A DNA stretch of 64,000 nucleotides from Caldovatus sediminis. Lineage in GTDB: Bacteria > Pseudomonadota > Alphaproteobacteria > Acetobacterales > Acetobacteraceae. Within the stretch, counting starts at the first letter, position 1, and each line of letters starts with the position of its first letter. Below the pieces are notes generated by a model, which saw only the letters and a list, made by a program, of their open reading frames with translations, searched no databases and was not told where the DNA came from. The translations under genes and the position numbers were made by a program. The stretch is from contig NZ_BMKS01000001.1 of assembly GCF_014644455.1 (NCBI RefSeq), positions 248,001-312,000 on the forward strand. Direction: 5' to 3'. This document shows, one piece after another, positions 32,875-41,470 of the stretch.

Positions 32875-33753
32875 ATGAGGCCCTGCCTGCCGCCGCTCCG
32901 CGCCGTCCCGCGCCCCTCCTGGCGCGGCCCGGCCGGCTCCTGCGACTGCCACTTCCACATCTTCGGCCCGTTCGACCGCTATCCGCTGAGTCCGGGCCGC
33001 GGCTACACGCCGGCGGAATGTCTCATCCCCGCCTATCGCAGGGTCGCCGAGGCGCTCGGCATCGAGCGCATGGTCGTCGTGCAGCCGAGCATCTACGGCA
33101 CGGACAACGCCTGCACCCTGGACGCGACGGAGGAATTCGGCCTCGACCACGCGCGTGCCGTCGTGGTGATCGACGAGGCCACGGACCCCGCCGCGCTCGC
33201 CGCCATGGCGAGGCGGGGAGCGTGCGGCGTGCGGTTCAACGCGGTGAGCGGCAACGGGACGCCGCTCGATCAGCTCGACGCGCTGGCCCGGCGCATCGCG
33301 CCCCTCGGCTGGCACCTCCAGCTCTACACGCATGGCGACACGCTGGCCGAGCTCGCGCCACGCCTGGCGGCGCTGCCCGTGCCGGTGGTGGTGGATCACA
33401 TGGGCGGCGTGCGGGCGGCGGACGGGCTCAACGGCCGCGGCTTCCAGGCGCTGCTGCGGCTGCTCGATGGCGGGCGGGCCTGGGTGAAGCTGTGCGGCTA
33501 CCGGATCTCCTCGGACGGACCGCCCTACGCCGACGTCGCGCCGTTCGCCCGCGCCCTGCTCGCGGCCGCGCCGGAGCGCTGCGTCTGGGGCACCGACTGG
33601 CCGCATCCCTCGCTCGATCGGCACATGCCGGACGACGGCGCGCTGTTCGATCTGCTCGGCGGCTGGGCTCCGGACACGGCGACCCGCCGGCGCGTGCTGG
33701 TGGATAATCCGGCGGCGCTCTACGGATTTCCCCCGCTTTCCGCCGCGGGCTGA
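32875..33753 (+). CDS. Amidohydrolase of the 2-pyrone-4,6-dicarboxylate lactonase type
   Basis: A 292-residue TIM-barrel hydrolase. The motif CDCHFHIFGPFDRYPL near 23-38 (HxH), VVVDHMGG near 163-170 (His in strand 6), and GTDWPHPS near 240-247 (metal Asp) match the PDC lactonase / amidohydrolase-2 family, which hydrolyses lactones in aromatic-acid (gallate, protocatechuate) breakdown. The ATG at 32875 is preceded by GAGG. It is divergent from the aminotransferase gene (138-nt spacer) and convergent with the thioesterase gene. Confidence 0.9.
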   Translation: MRPCLPPLRAVPRPSWRGPAGSCDCHFHIFGPFDRYPLSPGRGYTPAECLIPAYRRVAEALGIERMVVVQPSIYGTDNACTLDATEEFGLDHARAVVVIDEATDPAALAAMARRGACGVRFNAVSGNGTPLDQLDALARRIAPLGWHLQLYTHGDTLAELAPRLAALPVPVVVDHMGGVRAADGLNGRGFQALLRLLDGGRAWVKLCGYRISSDGPPYADVAPFARALLAAAPERCVWGTDWPHPSLDRHMPDDGALFDLLGGWAPDTATRRRVLVDNPAALYGFPPLSAAG

Positions 33754-33821
33754 CCCCGCGGCGCACATGCCGGTGCCGGGCGGCGCCAGCGCCGGCCGCG
33801 AGCCGGGCTGGTCCGGCACGG

Positions 33822-34274
33822 TCAGCCGGCGCCGAGCGCCGCCTCGCGCTCCAGCGCCGCGCGGAACTCCGCCGGCACGCCGATCGGCCGCATCGTCGCG
33901 GCGTCCACGAAGGCGCAGACCAGCGTCCCCTCGTAGACCAGCCGGCGCCCCGCGCACCCCGCGACCACGAAGCGCAGGGAGGAACCGCCGAGGCGGGCGA
34001 GCCGCACCGTCGTCGCCAGCGTGTCGCGCGGCGTGACCGGGCTGCGGAAGTCGAGCGCGGCGTGCACGAAAGGGGTGCCGATGCCGCGGTCCACGTTCAT
34101 CTCGTACCAGTCGGTCCCCATCCGGTCGCGCCACCAGGCCTCGATCGCCTCCACCGCGAAGTCGAGGAAGCGGGCGGTGTAGGCGATGCGCGCCGCGTCG
34201 GTGTCGGCCCAGGAGACGCGCCGGACATGCACGAAGGGGGAAAGCGGCGCGGCCCCCTCAGTCCGTTCCGGCAT
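33822..34274 (-). CDS. Hotdog-fold acyl-CoA thioesterase
   Basis: A 150-residue protein of the 4-hydroxybenzoyl-CoA thioesterase / YbgC type. The key motif is VSWADTDAARIAYTARFLDFAVEA near 20-44, where the Asp in WADTD is the usual catalytic acid; the C-terminal half has LVYEGTLVCAFVDA. It would release an acid from an aryl- or acyl-CoA. The ATG is at 34272-34274. It is near a feruloyl-CoA synthase-like ligase gene and may balance CoA-ester pools for aromatic acids. Confidence 0.9.
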   Translation of the reverse strand: MPERTEGAAPLSPFVHVRRVSWADTDAARIAYTARFLDFAVEAIEAWWRDRMGTDWYEMNVDRGIGTPFVHAALDFRSPVTPRDTLATTVRLARLGGSSLRFVVAGCAGRRLVYEGTLVCAFVDAATMRPIGVPAEFRAALEREAALGAG

Positions 34275-34604
34275 GCCGCCTCCTCCGTCCGCGCATCGCC
34301 GCGCACGGCGCGAGCCGGTCGAGACCGCGCGCGCCGCGGCCTGTTCCGCCTGCCCTGCCCATCTCGGCCTCCCTTCCCTTCCGGCCGCGGAACGCCGCGG
34401 CTTCGCCGGAGCGGCTCGCGGCCGCTCCCCGCTCCGGATGCCCGCGGCGCAGGCGCGGCGTCCGTGCCCTCGGCGTCCCTGCCCGCGCCGCCGTGCCCGA
34501 CCGGCCCGCCGGGGCGCTGCGGCCGGCGACGGCCGCGGCCGGGGTCGGTCCGAAAGCCGAGGCGTGCCATGGCCCTCCCGCCCTCCGGTACACGCCGGAC
34601 CAGG
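34275..34604. other. 330-base region without a supported gene
   Basis: It lies between the thioesterase gene and the alpha/beta hydrolase gene, both minus strand. Frames here are low-complexity Arg/Gly/Pro. I see no hairpin with a U-tract and no convincing promoter. Confidence 0.5.
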
Positions 34605-35474
34605 TCAGGCGGATCGCGCAACGGCAACCGCACCGGCCGGCTCGGGCGCCTTCTCGTCAGCCGGCCCGCCCGCGTGCAGCAGCCGCGCCGCGAAGTCGCG
34701 CACCGCCGCGAGCACGGCCTCCGGCGCCTCGAGGTGCGGCGCATGGCCGACCCCGGGCAGGACCAGGGTCTCCACCGGGCAGCGGCGGGCCTCGCGCTCC
34801 ACCACCCGGACCTGCTCCAGCGTGCCGTAGGGGTCCGCCTCGCCCTGCACCACCAGGACCGGCACGCGGATGCGCGCGAGTTCGCCGGCGAGGTCGAACG
34901 CCGCCGCGAAGCGCGGGTCGGTCCAGGCCTCGCTCCAGCCGCGGAAGGCGACGTCCACATGCGCGTGGTGGCGGGCGAGGCGCGCGCGCAGGTCGCCCTC
35001 CTCGTAGCGCCGCCTCGTCTCGAGCAGGGCGGGCATCCCGGCCGCCTCGACCATGTAGTGCCCGGCCATCAGCACCAGCCCGCGCACGCGCGCGTCCTCG
35101 CGGGAGCCGGCATGGATCGCGGCGATCGAGGCGCCGTCCGAATGGCCGAACAGGATGCAGCGCCGGATCGCCGCCGCCTCGAGCACGCGCGGCAGGACCC
35201 CGAGCGCCTCCTCGTGCAGGTAGGTGAGAGGCCGCGGCAGCGGCACCGGGTCGGACCGCCCGTAGCCGAAGCGCGAATAGGCGAGCACGCCGAGGCCCGT
35301 CGCGGCCGCGATGCGCGCCGGCACGTCGCGCCACAGCGCCACGCAGCCCAGCCCCTCGTGCAGCATCACGACGCTCGGCGCCGCCTCGGGGCCCGGCCCC
35401 CACCAGGCGGCCTCGATCCGGCGGCCGTCGAGCGCGATGTCGCAGGGGCGCGGTTCGGGCAGGGCGAGGCTCAT
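34605..35474 (-). CDS. Alpha/beta hydrolase
   Basis: A 289-residue alpha/beta hydrolase. Segments are VVMLHEGLGCVALWRDVP (oxyanion region), the nucleophile elbow GHSDGASIA near 107-115, VVQGEADPYG (acid) and GVGHAPHLE (His). This resembles BioH/3-oxoadipate enol-lactonase-like proteins; the HEGLGCVALWR signature is shared with a benzoate/feruloyl-linked hydrolase group. The ATG is at 35472-35474. It is divergent from the feruloyl-CoA synthase-like gene across a 395-nt spacer. Substrate unknown. Confidence 0.9.
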   Translation of the reverse strand: MSLALPEPRPCDIALDGRRIEAAWWGPGPEAAPSVVMLHEGLGCVALWRDVPARIAAATGLGVLAYSRFGYGRSDPVPLPRPLTYLHEEALGVLPRVLEAAAIRRCILFGHSDGASIAAIHAGSREDARVRGLVLMAGHYMVEAAGMPALLETRRRYEEGDLRARLARHHAHVDVAFRGWSEAWTDPRFAAAFDLAGELARIRVPVLVVQGEADPYGTLEQVRVVEREARRCPVETLVLPGVGHAPHLEAPEAVLAAVRDFAARLLHAGGPADEKAPEPAGAVAVARSA

Positions 35475-35869
35475 CCGCCGGCCCTCCCCGCCGCGCCGCG
35501 CCGGCCGGCGGCGGGGCGCGCGCCGGCCTCCATGCGGGCGGCGTGCCCCGGGCGGCACCGCGCGGCGCCCGGGGGCGACGGCTCCGGCCCGGCGCGGGGG
35601 CCGATGCGGTCCGGCGTGCGGTCCATCCGCGTTCCTCCTCCCGGCGGGGGCCGGCCCGGCTCCGTCCTCGCGCCGCCCGGGGATTGTGGCGCGGCCCCGC
35701 CGGACCGCAAGCGCGCCGCCCCGCCGCCGGCTTCGCCCGCCACCCGGCGCGGCACGGCTTGCCGGCGCCGCGGCCGGCGGGCGAGGCTGCCCGGCGGCGC
35801 GGCCGCCCCCGCGGGGGCAAACGCCCCGGCACCGCCGGGCGCGCCCGTCCGGGAAGGAGGGAGGACGGC
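35475..35869. other. 395-base divergent intergenic region
   Basis: It separates the minus-strand hydrolase from the plus-strand CoA ligase. It is extremely GC-rich with many overlapping GC palindromes (for example CCCGGG-flanked runs near 35570), but no clear operator. The GGAAGGAGG ribosome binding site of the ligase is at its right edge. Confidence 0.5.
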
Positions 35870-37687
35870 ATGGGCACGAGGGCCGAAGACCGGCGGACCG
35901 ACGCGGAGTCCGCGACACCCCTGTTCGCACCGCCGCGCATCGAACGGCGCGCCCTCCCCGGCGGCGGCTGGCTGGTCCGCTCGGCCGAGCCGCTGGCGCC
36001 GCACGCGCCGCGCATCACCGACTGGCTCTGGCACTGGGCCGCGAACGCCCCGCACCGCCCCTTCCTGCGCGAACGCGCCCCCGACGGCGCCTGGCGCGGC
36101 GTCACCTTCGGCGAGGCCGCCGAGCAGGCGCGCCGGATCGCCGCCGCGCTGCGGGCGCGCGGCCTCGGGCCCGGGCGGCCGGTCGCGGTGCTCTCCGCCA
36201 ATTCGGTGCGGCATGCGCTGATCGCGCTCGCCGCGCAGGCGATCGGCGTGCCCTGCGCCGCCGTCTCGCCGCCCTACAGCCTGATGAGCGCCGACCTCGG
36301 CAAGCTGCGCCACGTCCTGCGCAAGCTGCGCCCGCGCCTGATCTACGTCGAGGAGGCGGCGCCCTTCGCCCGCGCCCTCGCGGTCGAGGAGGCGGCGGGC
36401 GCCGAGGTCGTGACCGGCGAGGGCGGCGGCGGCACGCCCTTCGCCGCGCTGCTCGGCGACGCCGCGCCGGACGCCGCGCTGGAGGACGCCATCGCCGCGG
36501 TGGACCCGGACGCGCCGGTGAAGATCCTCTTCACCTCCGGCTCGACCGGCGTGCCCAAGGGGGTGCTCGGCACCCACCGGATGATGGCCGCGAACCAGCA
36601 GCAGATGGCGCAGGTCTGGCCGTTCCTGCTGCGCGAGCCGCCGGCGATCCTGGACTGGCTGCCGTGGAGCCACGTCTTCGGCGGCAGCCACAACCTCAAC
36701 ATGATGCTGCGCTTCGGCGGCACGCTCTGGATCGACGAGGGCAGGCCGATGCCCGGCCCGGCGCACGAGCGCACCCTCGCCAACCTGCGCGAGGTGCCGG
36801 CGACGATCCGCTTCGACGTGCCGCGCGGCTACGCGCTGCTGCTGCCGCACCTCGAGTCCGACGCCGCGCTGCGCGAGCGCTTCTTCGAGCGCCTGCGGCT
36901 GATGTTCTGCGCCGGCGCCGCGCTGCCGGAGGCGGCGTGGACGCGGCTCTCCGCCATCGCCGCCGCGCACGCGCCGCGCAAGGTGCCGATGGTCTCCTCC
37001 TGGGGCCTGACCGAGACCGCGCCGGCCGTCACCACGGCGCACATGCCCGACCCGCCCGCGGGCTGCATCGGCGTGCCGCTGCCCGGCGCCGAGCTCCGGC
37101 TGGTGCCCGTGGACGGCAAGACCGAGATCCGCGTGCGCGGCCCCATGGTCTTCCCCGGCTACCTCGACGAGCCAGAGGCGAGCGCCGCGGCCTTCGACGA
37201 GGAGGGCTTCCTGCGCACCGGCGACGCGGCGACCTGGGTGGACGAGGCCGACCCGAATCTCGGCCTGCGCTTCGACGGCCGGCTGGTGGAGGACTTCAAG
37301 CTCGCCTCCGGCACGCGGGTCAACGCCGCCGAGCTGCGCGGGCGGGCGCTGACCGCGCTCGCCGGGCTGGTGCGCGACGTCGTGGTGGTGGGCTCGGACC
37401 GGGAGGAGGTCGGGCTGCTGGTCTTCCCGGCCGACCCGGCCGCGGCGGCGGAGGCGGGCTACCTCGCCCGGCTGCGCGAGGGGCTCGCGCGGATGAACGC
37501 CGCCTCGGGCGGCGGCGCCTCGCGCCGCGTCGCGCGCGCGCTGGTGCTGGCGGAGCCGCCCTCGCTCGACGCCGGCGAGGCGACGGACAAGGGCTCGCTC
37601 AACGTCCGCGCCATCCAGGCGCGCCGCGCGGCCGACCTGGCGCGGCTCTACGACGACGCCTGCGCCGAGGTGATCCGGCCGGACTGA
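35870..37687 (+). CDS. Feruloyl-CoA synthase-like AMP-forming CoA ligase
   Basis: A 605-residue ANL-superfamily ligase. The P-loop is ILFTSGSTGVPKGVLG (about 218-233), the A5 motif reads SSWGLTETAP, and A7/A8 are LRTGDAATW and GLRFDGRLVEDFKLASGTRV. The tail ATDKGSLNVRAIQ replaces the usual NGKxLR, as in feruloyl-CoA synthases, where the ligase length of about 600 also fits. It activates ferulate or another cinnamate/benzoate with ATP and CoA. A strong GGAAGGAGGGAGG site precedes the ATG at 35870. No enoyl-CoA hydratase/aldolase (Ech) gene is nearby. Its 3' end overlaps the convergent lyase gene by 40 nt. Confidence 0.88.
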   Translation: MGTRAEDRRTDAESATPLFAPPRIERRALPGGGWLVRSAEPLAPHAPRITDWLWHWAANAPHRPFLRERAPDGAWRGVTFGEAAEQARRIAAALRARGLGPGRPVAVLSANSVRHALIALAAQAIGVPCAAVSPPYSLMSADLGKLRHVLRKLRPRLIYVEEAAPFARALAVEEAAGAEVVTGEGGGGTPFAALLGDAAPDAALEDAIAAVDPDAPVKILFTSGSTGVPKGVLGTHRMMAANQQQMAQVWPFLLREPPAILDWLPWSHVFGGSHNLNMMLRFGGTLWIDEGRPMPGPAHERTLANLREVPATIRFDVPRGYALLLPHLESDAALRERFFERLRLMFCAGAALPEAAWTRLSAIAAAHAPRKVPMVSSWGLTETAPAVTTAHMPDPPAGCIGVPLPGAELRLVPVDGKTEIRVRGPMVFPGYLDEPEASAAAFDEEGFLRTGDAATWVDEADPNLGLRFDGRLVEDFKLASGTRVNAAELRGRALTALAGLVRDVVVVGSDREEVGLLVFPADPAAAAEAGYLARLREGLARMNAASGGGASRRVARALVLAEPPSLDAGEATDKGSLNVRAIQARRAADLARLYDDACAEVIRPD

Positions 37688-39189
37688 GCCATCGCCCGCG
37701 CCTCTGCGAGGCAGCGCGCGCGGGCGGCCTCGACGCGGGCGGCGACGGCGGCGACCGCCGCCCGGTCCTCCTCCAGCGCGCGCCGCCGCGCCGCGCCCAT
37801 CGCCGCCATGTTCGCCGGCGCCGGGCCGCCGAGCACCGTGCGCACCGCGACGTTGCGCGCCGGGTCGAGCGCCTGCGCCACCGCCTCCTCGCGCAGCCCG
37901 AGGCCGCGGCCGAACAGCGCGCGCGCCGCGGCGTCGAGGTCGGCGCTGCGGATCGTCTCGGCGCTGCGCCCGGCCTCGACCGCCTCGCGCACCACCGCCG
38001 CCACGACGTTGTGGGCCATGCGGAAGCTCAGCCCCGTCTCGCGCACGATCACGTCGGCGAGCTCGGTCGCGCTGCCGAAGCCCTCGGCCGCGGCGCGCGC
38101 CATGCGCCCGGGCCTCAGCGTCAGCCCCTCCAGCACCTCGGCGAGGAGCGCGAGGATGCGCCGCGTGCGCGCCGCCGCGTCCATCGCCGGCTCGTTCACC
38201 GCGGTCACGGCGTCGTTCACGTCGGCGAAGGGCGTGTTCCTGGCGCAGCCGAGCGCCGCGGCGAGCGCCCCCTGCACCGCGGCGGCGGCGGCGCGGATGT
38301 GCTCGAGCGCCACCGGGTTCTTCTTCTGCGGCATGATCGAGCTGACCGCGCAGTGCCGGTCGGCCAGCTCGACGAAGCCGTACTCCCAGGTGCTCCAGGC
38401 GTAGAGGTCGGTCGCCAGGCGCGAGAGGAAGGTCGCCAGCACCGCCATCGCCGCCACCGCCTCCAGCGCGTCGTCGCGCGAGGAGACGGCGTCGTAGGCG
38501 ATCTCGAGCGGCGCGGCGAAGCCGAGCAGCTCGGCGGTGAGGGCACGGTCGAGCGGGAAGGCCGTCGTCGTCAGCGCCCCCGCCCCCAGCGGGCAGAGAT
38601 CCACCCGCGCCAGCGCGCCCGCGAGCCGCGCATGGTCGCGCGCCAGCACGTCCGCCGCGGCGAGCAGCCAGTAGCCGAAGGTCACCGGCTGGGCGTGCTG
38701 CGCGTGGGTGTAGCCCGGCATCACCGCCGCCGCGTGGCGCTCCGCCAGCGCCAGCATCGTCGCGCGCAGGTCGGCCAGCGTCCGCAGCGCCTCGATCAGC
38801 GCGCCGCGCAGCGCCATGCGCCAGGTGGTGGCGTTGAGGTCGTTGCGGCTGCGCCCCGTGTGCAGCCGCCCGCCGACATCGGGCCCGAGCCGCTGCACGA
38901 TCGCGCGCTCGACGTAGGAGTAGAGGTCCTCCTGCCGGTGATCCACCGCGAGCGCGTCGCCTCCGCGCTCCGCGAGGTCGAGCACGGCGCCGAGCAGCGC
39001 GGCGACCGCCTCGCGACCGACGATCCCCTGGTGCTCCAGCATCAGCGCGTGCGCGCAGTGCGCCCACATCTCGTGGTCGAACACCTGCGCCAGGGCGCGC
39101 GCGACCGCGGGGCGGTAGTAGCTTTCGACCAGCGCGGCGGAGGGCGGCTCCTTCACCCGCTCGCGCAGGCTCACCTCCGGCTCGGTCAT
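37648..39189 (-). CDS. Argininosuccinate-lyase-like protein
   Basis: A 513-residue fumarase/aspartase-superfamily protein of the argininosuccinate lyase branch. It has VGGRLHTGRSRND near 105-117, GYTHAQHAQPVTFGYWL near 156 and the superfamily signature SSIMPQKKNPVALEH near 285. It is longer than ordinary ArgH (about 460) with an extended C-terminus. Lack of arg genes around it and the catabolic neighbourhood suggest a paralogue that splits another amino-acid conjugate, though a true ArgH cannot be ruled out. The ATG is at 39187-39189. It is divergent from the RidA operon. Confidence 0.86.
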   Translation of the reverse strand: MTEPEVSLRERVKEPPSAALVESYYRPAVARALAQVFDHEMWAHCAHALMLEHQGIVGREAVAALLGAVLDLAERGGDALAVDHRQEDLYSYVERAIVQRLGPDVGGRLHTGRSRNDLNATTWRMALRGALIEALRTLADLRATMLALAERHAAAVMPGYTHAQHAQPVTFGYWLLAAADVLARDHARLAGALARVDLCPLGAGALTTTAFPLDRALTAELLGFAAPLEIAYDAVSSRDDALEAVAAMAVLATFLSRLATDLYAWSTWEYGFVELADRHCAVSSIMPQKKNPVALEHIRAAAAAVQGALAAALGCARNTPFADVNDAVTAVNEPAMDAAARTRRILALLAEVLEGLTLRPGRMARAAAEGFGSATELADVIVRETGLSFRMAHNVVAAVVREAVEAGRSAETIRSADLDAAARALFGRGLGLREEAVAQALDPARNVAVRTVLGGPAPANMAAMGAARRRALEEDRAAVAAVAARVEAARARCLAEARAMAQSGRITSAQASS

Positions 39190-39333
39190 CGGCTTCGCTC
39201 CTCCCGGTCACGCGCCCGTGCGCGCCGCGCCCGATCGGGCGGCATCGCGCGGGAGCCGTCAAGGGCGGGAGGGTCGCCATCGCCGCGCGGCGGGCGTAGT
39301 GTTCCCGGAGGTCAGCGCAGGATCCGCCCGCCG

Positions 39334-39720
39334 ATGAGCCAGACCGCCGCCAGGCCCTCCTTCGCCCCGACCCGCAGCCTGCCCCTGCCGGGCGGCGCGC
39401 GGCTCGTCTTCTGCTCGGGCGTGACCGCCCGCGGCAGCGCCGCCGAGGGCGGCCCGATCGAGGCCCAGGCCGAGGAGTGCTTCGCCCGCCTCGCCCGCGC
39501 GCTGGCCGCCGAGGGCGCCGGGCTCGGCGACCTGCTCAAGATCACGACCTTCCTCGGCGACATGCGCCATTACGCCGGCTTCGACGCCGCGCGCCGCCGC
39601 GCCTTCGCCGGCGTGGAGACGCCGCCCGCCAGCACCTGCGTCGGCGGCGCGCTCTTCACCTCCCCCGGCTGCGTCATCGAGATCGAGGGGATCGCCGTCC
39701 GCGGCGCCCTCGCGTCATGA
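39334..39720 (+). CDS. RidA/YjgF-family protein
   Basis: A 128-residue Rid-family protein: LPLPGGARLVFCSGVTARG at the N-terminal strand, an ECFARLARALAAEGAGLGDLLKITTFLGDM core and PPASTCVGGALF...CVIEIEGIAV at the C-terminus. In RidA a conserved Arg in the R(A/T)xVxV(A/G) segment binds the imine/enamine carboxylate; here this segment reads STCVGGALF, so Arg is replaced and enamine deaminase activity is doubtful (Rid-subfamily type). The ATG is at 39334. Its stop overlaps the ferredoxin-like gene start (ATGA). Confidence 0.88.
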   Translation: MSQTAARPSFAPTRSLPLPGGARLVFCSGVTARGSAAEGGPIEAQAEECFARLARALAAEGAGLGDLLKITTFLGDMRHYAGFDAARRRAFAGVETPPASTCVGGALFTSPGCVIEIEGIAVRGALAS

Positions 39721-40178
39721 GCGCCGCCCGCCTGCCGCCGCCCCGCGCCCCCGACCTCGCGGCGCTGATCCGCGCCGAGTCCGCCCGGCTCGCCGCCGCC
39801 TGCACCGCCTGCGGCGCCTGCGTCGGCGCCTGCCCGATGGTCCCGACCCTGCCCGCCGTCGCCGCGGCCGCGCCGGAGACGGTCGCCGCCGGCATGCGCG
39901 CCGTGCTCCGCGGCGAGGCGCAGGCGGCGCCGGCCGGGTCGGTCGCCTGGATCGGCGCCTGCACGCGCAGCGGGCTCTGCACCGCCGCCTGCCCGGAGCG
40001 CCTCGACGCCGCCTACATGATGCGGCTCGCCGGCATGCGCCTGCGCGGCGCGCTCGGCGCGGGCGAGGAGGGCGGCCCGCCGCGCCTGCCGGCCAGGGAG
40101 GATCCGGGCTGGTCGGCCCGCGTGAAGGCGTTCGCCCGCTTGACCCTGACCGAGGAGGAGCAGGCGCGATGGCTGTGA
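39717..40178 (+). CDS. Dicluster [4Fe-4S] ferredoxin-like protein (HdrC/GlcF-N type)
   Basis: A 153-residue protein with two clusters of cysteines: CTACGACVGACP near 29-40 and CTRSGLCTAACP near 82-93, each a CX2CX2-3CX3CP ferredoxin signature, with the second slightly altered (CX5CX3CP). This is the pattern of HdrC-like electron carriers. The ATG overlaps the RidA stop (ATGA), and its own 3' end overlaps the CCG-domain gene by 10 nt, so all three proteins are translationally coupled. A partner flavoprotein is not in the window. Confidence 0.88.
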   Translation: MSAARLPPPRAPDLAALIRAESARLAAACTACGACVGACPMVPTLPAVAAAAPETVAAGMRAVLRGEAQAAPAGSVAWIGACTRSGLCTAACPERLDAAYMMRLAGMRLRGALGAGEEGGPPRLPAREDPGWSARVKAFARLTLTEEEQARWL

Positions 40179-41041
40179 CACCCCCGCCGCCCGCCGACCC
40201 GGCGCCGGAGCGCGTCGTCTTCTGGTTCGGCTGCAACATCGCCCGCCACGGCGAGATCGTCCGCCTCGCCACGCGGATGCTCGAGGCGGTGGGGATCGAG
40301 CCGGCGCCGGCCGGCGGCCCCTCCTATTGCTGCGGCTCCCCCAAGGAGGCGAACGCGCGCATCGCCGGCGGCATGGCGCGCCGCACCATGGAGGCGTTCA
40401 ACGCCATGGGCCGCGACACCGTCGTCACCTGGTGCCCGTCCTGCCACATGAACATGGACGACTTCATGGCGCCGGCGACCGAGGCCGCCTTCGCCACGGC
40501 GCACATCAGCGAGGTGCTGCATGCGCGGCGCGACCGTCTCGCGCCGCTGCTGCGCCACCGCGTCGCCGCCCGGCGGGCGCTGCCGCATCTGCACCACGGC
40601 TTCAACGGCCGGGTGCCGGTGAACGCCCTGGTCCCGGACCTCCTCCGCCTGATCCCCGGCCTCGAGGTTCCGGACCATCCGTGCCGTGCGCCAGGTCACA
40701 TGTGCTCCGCCCTCGCCGGAGTGCCGGGGGCGCTGGCGGCGGCCCAGCGCGCCCTGCTCGCCGCGGCCGAGGAGACCGGCGCGGACGCCCTCGTCACCAT
40801 CTTCCATTCCTGCCACCGCGAGACGGTGTCGCTGGAGCGCGGGCGGCCCGGGCTGCGGGTCGTGAACTGGATCCACCTCCTGGCCGAATCGATGGGCCTC
40901 GCGTACCGGGACGACTACAAGGCCTGGCGCAACGCCCCCGACCCGCGCGAGGCGGTCGGACCGGACCGCCTCGCCGCCGCCGGCGAGACGGCCTTCGAGC
41001 GCCTGGTCGAACCCGAGCTGCGGCGCCCCCCGCCGGTGTGA
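40169..41041 (+). CDS. CCG-domain iron-sulfur protein (HdrB/GlcF-C like)
   Basis: A 290-residue protein with two cysteine-rich CCG repeats. Repeat 1: FWFGCNIARHGE, YCCGSPKE and WCPSCHMNMDDF. Repeat 2: HHGFNGRVP (where Cys is usual), DHPCRAPGHMCSAL and FHSCHRETVS. In HdrB such repeats bind non-cubane [4Fe-4S] clusters that split disulfides; repeat 2 is partly degenerate. Along with the 153-residue dicluster protein it resembles an HdrBC pair or a split GlcF. A 10-nt overlap with the upstream gene shows coupling. Confidence 0.88.
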   Translation: MAVTPPPPADPAPERVVFWFGCNIARHGEIVRLATRMLEAVGIEPAPAGGPSYCCGSPKEANARIAGGMARRTMEAFNAMGRDTVVTWCPSCHMNMDDFMAPATEAAFATAHISEVLHARRDRLAPLLRHRVAARRALPHLHHGFNGRVPVNALVPDLLRLIPGLEVPDHPCRAPGHMCSALAGVPGALAAAQRALLAAAEETGADALVTIFHSCHRETVSLERGRPGLRVVNWIHLLAESMGLAYRDDYKAWRNAPDPREAVGPDRLAAAGETAFERLVEPELRRPPPV

Positions 41042-41470
41042 GCGACGGTCCGCCCGGAGCTTCGCTCGCGGGATCGCGAGGCCCCGGCGCCACCTGCCGC
41101 GACGCCCGGCCCGCCACCATCCCTCGCCGAGCCCCCCGTGTCGCGCAATCCTCGATTGAGGATCGCGAGTGCCGGCAGGCGATTTCAGGGGCTATCGGTC
41201 GACGCGGGGAAACCCCATATTGCGGCGGCGCCGGAGCCCGGCGCGCCCCAGCCCGGACGGACCCCTTCGCGCCGCCCCCGCCGCCGATCGCGGCGGCCGG
41301 TCAGCGGCCAGGGGGGCGGACCACGAGCGGGAGGAGGCGCGACCGGCATGCCGCCGGCGCAGGGGAAGCCGATGGGACCGGCGCGTGGCGGAGGCAAGCT
41401 CCTGCCGCGCGCCGACCGCGTAATTGGGCCCGGTACGGACCATACCCGGCCGGGCAGGAGCATGTCAGTA
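41042..41470. other. 429-base leader region of the sigma-factor gene
   Basis: It contains the inverted repeat at 41141-41168 and a GGGG-AAA-CCCC hairpin followed by ATATT (around 41207-41221). It should hold the promoter of the RpoD-like gene; I see no confident -35/-10 pair. No coding potential recognised. Confidence 0.5.
41141..41168. repeat. Extended inverted repeat upstream of the sigma-factor gene
   Basis: TCGCG-CA-ATCCTC-GATT-GAGGAT-CGCGA: 6 bp plus 5 bp of perfect stem with a two-base bulge and a GATT loop. It is 100 nt after the CCG-domain gene stop and about 300 nt before the RpoD-like start, so it may end the first transcript or serve as an operator for the second. No U-run. Confidence 0.5.

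Noticed and set aside
34275-34604. Possible gene in the minus-strand frame between the thioesterase and hydrolase genes
   Set aside because: The translation is a run of Arg, Gly and Pro with no predicted fold or similarity that I recognise.
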